Source: Fasciolopsis buskii (taxonomy: Eukaryota; Platyhelminthes; Trematoda; Plagiorchiida; Fasciolidae). Taken from it: a stretch of 64,000 nt of DNA. Position 1 is the first letter of the stretch. Each line of letters begins with the position of its first letter. The position numbers and the translations under genes are program-made. Below, piece by piece: positions 59,251 to 64,000 of this stretch. The notes beneath the pieces are model-generated. The model searched no databases. It had not been told where the DNA came from and was given only the letters and a program-made list of their open reading frames with translations. The DNA is taken from contig LUCM01005042.1 of NCBI GenBank assembly GCA_008360955.1, positions 247,069-311,068 of the forward strand. Reading direction: 5' to 3'.

Positions 59251-59904
59251 GTACATACATGCGGCTACCTCTGAATTGTTAAGTAAATACCTATGTCAAC
59301 TGCTTTCAGCGGTCATGGATTGATGGAAGTAATTTTACCCTGTGGATCGAAAAAAGGCGGTTGTTGATAAAATATAATAAATACCCCTTTGCCCGGAACC
59401 TAAAGCAATCGCAATTAGTTGGGCAACTGGAAATCGATTTTTTACAGTTGCAAAAATAGCAAGCCTCGAAATTGTTGACGTCCACGTTTAACCTTTCACA
59501 CGGCCGTATGTTACTGAGCCCAAACAATTGCTCAGCACTCGAAAGGAGACGCACACATCAAAAGGCTAACGTTAGTGTAACAACGGCAAAAGCAATAATA
59601 GTAATGCTAATCAGTGTTAGCACTCAGACAGCAGTGGTCCGAAATGGGGCCGTTTTCAAATTTGCGGTTTCCAATGTTGTTCGTTAGTTGGCACCTTAGC
59701 GTATCGTCCGACATAGGTCTCAGTGTTCATTTTTCTCAGGTCCGTTCGTGGCAGCTGTAAACGGAAAGATTAAAATGGTTTATTCTCGAGTCACAATGGA
59801 ACTGTCAGTCGAATGTTGCATTTGTGGTATGCATGTGCCGTTTGCCGTGAGGCCGTGAACACATACTGAGATGTCCTCGCCCAAGTGCTTACAACACTAG
59901 AAGT

Positions 59905-59995
59905 ATGCCCACCGTCCACAGAGGTCGCACTGGACCTATTTTGTTCTCTCGTCCAAATTCACGCTTAGATATTTTAATCTGCACATGCTGCACTT
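59905..59995 (-). pseudogene. C-terminal cysteine finger of the MULE fossil
   Basis: Seen: CSMCRLKYLSVNLDERTK, a stop, then VQCDLCGRWAYF, a stop, then CC. The spacing C..C....(12-15)..VQCD.C..W.H..C is that of the PHD-like finger found at the end of several animal transposases of this group. Two stop codons, and the loss of a His/Cys at the end, show decay. Confidence 0.6.
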
Positions 59996-60082
59996 GTTCC
60001 GTTAAATCGGAGGGTCCTGAGACAAGTCGATTCGGCGTCACTTTTGTATGTAAAATGTGGATGCTTTCATGTTTCCATGATT

Positions 60083-60421
60083 TCAACAATTACCTGATTG
60101 TGACGGATCACCGATGGTCCCCATCTCAGAGTCGCCGATTTTCCTGAGATGTACGAATGCCTTCCATTTTGAAGGCACCGTGCTGTTGGCAGATTTGGCT
60201 GGGCCATATTCATCCAGGTTGGTACTCGTCCTGCGCTTAACCCTCTTCACGTGCTCCTCCAGGTACTGGGTGACTTCGGCATCATAATTGATGTCCACCC
60301 ACATATTTGTCTTGTGATTCTTTTCTGAACTGATAAGCTTTCCGATGCTACGCAGCTGTCTTAGCAAACGGTGGAACATGCCGTTGCCCAAGCTGATTGA
60401 GGAGAACAAATACCTTAGCAT
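60083..60421 (-). pseudogene. MULE region between SWIM and C-terminal finger
   Basis: Seen: a 112-codon frame reading LRQLRSIGKLISSEKNHKTN, then EVTQYLEEHVKRVKRRTSTN. Its place between the SWIM and cysteine fingers, on the same strand, and its basic, disordered character make it part of the transposase. It could be mistaken for a host exon on its own. Confidence 0.5.
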
Positions 60422-60506
60422 GATTCTGCAACCAAAGACACCTTATCCGTCGGCATGTAGGTTACCTGGTCCTAACACAAGACGTTTGTTGCAGAGACGG
60501 CGACCA

Positions 60507-60761
60507 TCAAAAAGCATGCTTATTGTCATAACTCCAACGGCCTACTGGTAGACGAATGACGTAATAACTAATAAGCAAACATACTATTAAATCGTGGCCC
60601 CATGGGAGCAGCCACTCTTTTTGGAAGGGGCAGGTACAATAGGGATTGGAGCCCATCAGTGTATGTGCACTGCGTAACCGTGAGCACCCTAATTGCCAAT
60701 GTGACCAGCTCTTTCCAGGAATGCTAATCGTTGTGAAACTACGTGCTCTCGAACTGCACAC
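60507..60761 (-). pseudogene. MULE SWIM zinc-finger segment
   Basis: Seen: the frame reads LMGSNPYCTCPFQKEWLLPW followed by GHDLIV. The SWIM motif is C-X-C-Xn-C-X-H; here CTC and the final H are kept, while the third cysteine is Trp (LPWGH for LPC.H). SWIM fingers follow the catalytic domain in MULE transposases and help bind DNA. The frame is bounded by stops on both sides. Confidence 0.75.
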
Positions 60762-61269
60762 TGCGCAAGACTGCTAACCCTCAGGCAGAGCCCAGCTTAC
60801 ATTTCCATGTCGCTGGGAGTCACATATGCAGTCAAGGAGTTCTTTTGCTATCCTCCTATGTCTGCTCTCAGCTAGTTCCCCTTAACGAATGAATATTCTA
60901 GAAAAAACGTCAAACAAAATGGATCTCATAGAAATACTGGACTTCAGGTAACGATTTTCTACTTCCACTCTTTTAGTTGTATACATGCCGAAGGTTGTGC
61001 GCCACTTGATGCCCTAATTTCTCCACTTGTGGGCATACGGCAACCAAGCCCGATTGAGGTGCTTCGTAGCTGCCGGAAATTTTATGCCGATGGCGGATTT
61101 GAACTTATCGAAGTCTTCATTGTTTGACAACAGCAGCAAATTACGCATCCGCTGGTGAATGCCTTTGCCGTCTGCTTTCGAAGGTATGGACAAGTTGTCA
61201 CATACATACATGCAGACGTCTGCCTTTAAAGAACGTAAAAATCGTTTTCAAAATCTGGAAAGGCATTAT

Positions 61270-63095
61270 ACGAAATGCAAACTAGCCGGAGAAAAAATAT
61301 GACAGCCACCAAAAACTGCGGCAGCCACGTTAGTACAACTGGTCATGATAGCTAGCAGAGCGCGACTGATATGCCTTCCGGTTTTCCAGTTATATATACA
61401 TCAGCCAGTTCAAATTAAAACAAACCCTTTTAGAATAAAAACGCCTAAATACTTTCCCATTGCTGATGAGCTTCACTCTGCTGTATGCCAACAAACAACT
61501 GCCTGCGAAGAGAGATCAGCTGTCAGTATTGGCCCATCGGTTTGTGGCATATCATGTAAGCCGCCAGATCAAAACAACGCAACAAGTTTGTTAGTCAGGA
61601 CTGGCTGGGAAAAAAATCAAATGGAAATACTTCGTAACCGGATAATTAACATGCTGCACAAATGAGGCGAATTCTGATTAAAGGTAAAATTGGCGAGGAG
61701 CGTGTGGTGGTACATGGAAAAACAGGAAGTGAAAAGGTGGCAAATGCATATTTTGGAGGAACGCTTGGTCGGATTCTGTTAAGAGCGAAACACTTGATGA
61801 ATGTGAACTGGTTTGCATCATTACTCCTGATTAGCACGAATGGAACAGTTGGACATCATTTTGGAGTCTTCAGCTTGACGCGACAAGGGAAATAAACCCG
61901 AAAAAGGGAAATCCGGAAGCTGGCCATTAAAGAGAGCGAGCGAAGGTGGGGCTCTCTGCAACACCAAACTGGCTGGAAGAGGAACAGACTTTGGAGAACT
62001 GATGCATACTGACCTGCAGGCGAATTAGTCCTATAAGACCTGCATAAAGGTTTCAAAAGTATCATTTTATTGTAGACAGCAGTAAAGTGAGATCGTGCTT
62101 GATTGAGTTCCAATTTAACAAAGAGTAGGGAGAGTGTGGTAAAAATCGAGAAGGATGAGATAAAGGTACACGCAAATAATGGGACTAGTAACCAATCAGC
62201 AAAAGCGCCCCATAACCAGCCGGGAACATTCTCAAAGCAATCTTCAGAATGACCCTTTATAGTACTGAAAACCGGCTCCAAAACAGGCACTTACATTTCT
62301 CCGTGGTCGTTTTGGCGACTGTTCCGCAAAAGCGCCCGTAAGTGTTCCGTAAATTAGTTTATAACAGTTCCCCATAAAGCTCCCAATCGAAGCTTAAGTA
62401 TGTCGCAATCTAAACTATCGTGCAAAGCAAATCCTGTGATGCTCAGCGTAGCTCTAAACGCGGGTAACGGACATCCAGATTCCCCATGTTGTTAACAATA
62501 CACCCAAGTCTCCTGCACTAAATCATCTTGCTGATGATGCATTGTAACAAACTTCAAAACTTACATCATGTTCTGAGCGGCTAGATGGATTGACTTAGTC
62601 AGCTGATGTATGGACACTCAGCTGCGATCCTCCCATATTCCGAAACGAAAGGAAAGTAGGCACTTAGTTAGTGCATTTAATTGTGCACAACTAGTACCTC
62701 TTTTGCTTAACAGATAGATATCTGTGCTAGCATTGACGTTAACACTCCAGATACATTTGTCTACTAACGTTTAAGCCAGCAGGAAATGGTCAACATTCCG
62801 ACGAATAACAAAGTTGCACCCGCAAACGTCGGATAAACTGCATTCGGCAGTCACCAAATAGTGAAAGACCAAGATGCTTATTAAAGGTCAATATCTCACC
62901 CTGTGGGACGAATACGGCACATCGACTGTTCCGAAATTTTCAATACAGCAACCTTGCACTATTTTTCTGCTGCGCCGTAAACGCCTCGTATTTTCTCGGA
63001 TGTTCATCATGGTTGCGCCGGTGTGGCCCTTCCGGAAAGCAACGTCTAAGTAACAATCACATCTGAAATTGATGATCACGTACGGCGAGGGAACA
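61270..63095. other. No supported gene
   Basis: The minus frame 61856-62290 (144 codons) is the longest in the window but is hydrophobic, cysteine-rich, without domain or splice sites, and is probably chance. The block 62888-63079 (minus) has an acceptor (tgatcatcaatttcag) and a donor-like CACAGG|GTGAGA; it may be LINE debris, see 63100-63640. Confidence 0.35.
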
Positions 63096-63099
63096 AACT

Positions 63100-63640
63100 T
63101 TAGTCCTGGACAAGGCAGTTTTTCTTAGGCTCTTTTCATATCCAGCTGCCCAAGCAATCTGTTGTCATAAGCTGGTGCAGGACCTCACGGGTGCAGTCAC
63201 CATAGGTTCCATCAGGTTTCCTGCAAAGTTACAAACTCATCAAAGTTCATATTCTCAACCGTATTGTTCAACCTTTTGAGGGTCATCAGTTTGTTAACAG
63301 GAATACCCCAGTCAGTTGATTTTGCTTGACTAGTAGCCATCATTTTCGCCAAATGGTTTAAAGCTCAGTTTTAATTTACTCTGAATTTCCTGCGCAGCAA
63401 AGAAGGGACCCGAAAATGGCGATATGATAATTGGAATCGTTACTCTCATAGCACAGTTTTGCGCCTCATCCCATCACTGATGACTGATTCTTTGTCCTCG
63501 GGACCTATTTGCTAGTTCTAGAACGCATAGGACACCTTTTTTCTGAATACATCCGAAAATCTAGCGAATTACTTACCAATAACTGTTGCTGTTTGGGCTT
63601 CTTGTCGGATCGGACGTTCACGGCTTGAACTGCAGTGATT
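63100..63640 (-). mobile_element. Probable LINE retrotransposon fossil
   Basis: Seen: on the minus strand 63350-63215 reads STDWGIPVNKLMTLKRLNNT and NMNFDEFVTLQ, then, with a frameshift near 63218, KPDGTYGDCTREVLHQLMTT. This is the pattern of the linker before the reverse transcriptase of AP-endonuclease LINEs (Jockey/R1-like), where ..(K/R)(P/S)DG.(Y/W)T......ETL..L...HFPG is typical. Upstream frames at 63700-63360 (for example TLKVITAVQAVNVRSDKK and MRVTIPIIISPFSGPFF) are coding-like but not recognised. No RT catalytic motif was found below 63.1 kb. Confidence 0.4.
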
Positions 63641-64000
63641 ACCTTCAAAGTTTTGCGGTGATAAACGGAACAAAATTATACAGAAGTGTTAGGGTTGTGG
63701 ACATTTAAGTCCACAGTTTTCAGTGGTGAACGTCGAACGGACAAAAACATGTCATCCAGCTCCGGTGGTCCTAGGAGGACTTCTACTGTATTTTTTCTTT
63801 TGGAATTACATAGTGCCATCATGGATGCTACTCATAACGACGGGCTTCATGCTTAGTTATCTCGTTCGGATTTGCATGAAGCCTAAAATGGTCGTTTGTC
63901 GTAGCAATCGAAGGCCACGCGTGCGTCAGAGGAAGGCAGCTGCGACAGTTCTTCGAACAGTTTTTAAACTCAGATTGCTTGATTGTAATCAGCTGCAACC

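Larger units (their letters stand above)
59840..61260 (-). mobile_element. MULE (Mutator-like) transposase fossil
   Basis: Seen: reading down the minus strand: CDNLSIPSKADGKGIHQRMR then LNRAWLPYAHKWRN (61211-61014), a segment like the end of the MULE transposase domain with its RVEVENRYLK motif just after it in another frame; then a SWIM-type zinc finger (about 60640-60590); then a lysine-rich part (60421-60083); then a C-terminal cysteine finger (59990-59905). Domain order and motifs match animal MULE transposases. The DDE residues would lie above 61.26 kb; 61260-62300 reads differently, so the N-terminal half is missing. Many stops and frameshifts. Confidence 0.78.

Noticed and set aside
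61856..62290. Longest open frame of the window (144 codons, minus)
   Set aside because: Hydrophobic, Cys/Phe/Ser-rich composition without domain, start context or splice sites; looks like a chance frame or the shadow of decayed sequence.
1..64000. CRISPR array, bacterial operons or rRNA genes
   Set aside because: No regularly spaced direct repeats, no dense long ORFs with ribosome binding sites and no rRNA-like conserved blocks were seen.

Overview
This window looks like nuclear DNA from an animal, most likely a parasitic flatworm (trematode or cestode). It is AT-rich. No open frame exceeds about 145 codons, there is no operon-like packing, and every plausible coding piece is a short exon bounded by GT/AG splice sites. 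What can be named with confidence is mostly dec decayed transposable elements: Ty3/gypsy, BEL/Pao, Penelope-like, MULE and probably a LINE, plus tRNA-derived SINEs. That mixture, together with short introns (candidates of 32, 50 and 56 nt) beside long ones, fits flatworms. The species assignment is inference.

Layout. 0-15 kb: scattered minus-strand exon candidates (95-227, 667-1302, 2401-2823, 9710-10006, 11434-11719, 12989-13248, and a terminal exon at 14593-14780 with an AATAAA signal just after its stop), two SINEs, and an 89-bp palindrome at 7146-7340 made of Penelope-type terminal sequence. 14.8-18.8 kb: plus-strand exon candidates, including a two-exon piece separated by a 32-nt intron (18476-18737). 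21.3-24.3 kb: one long plus-strand Ty3/gypsy fossil, readable from gag zinc knuckle through RT and RNase H to integrase. 27-29 kb: SINEs and a weak two-exon candidate. 31.4-32.7 kb: a 5'-truncated Penelope-like element with RT end, GIY-YIG endonuclease and terminal repeat. 38-47.6 kb: minus-strand exon candidates and two more hammerhead-like inverted repeats (42.75 and 45.3 kb), ending with a convincing gene start (5'UTR intron plus membrane-anchor exon) at 46284-46537. 49.6-51 kb: a FLYWCH-like fossil, a possible 16-nt micro-exon and a plus-strand signal-peptide first exon behind a TATA box. 57.1-58.0 kb: BEL/Pao fossil. 59.8-61.3 kb: minus-strand MULE transposase fossil. 63.1-63.6 kb: probable LINE fossil.

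The most distinctive signal is a set of inverted repeats whose arms carry a hammerhead-ribozyme-like arrangement: a degenerate CUGANGA box, a stem II hairpin, then GAAA, then a stem III hairpin. One set matches the 3' end of the Penelope-like element in the same window. None has an intact catalytic core by eye.

Limits. Host exons were called from splice-site context, open frame and residue composition only; none was matched to a known protein. They are best treated as leads for RNA mapping.
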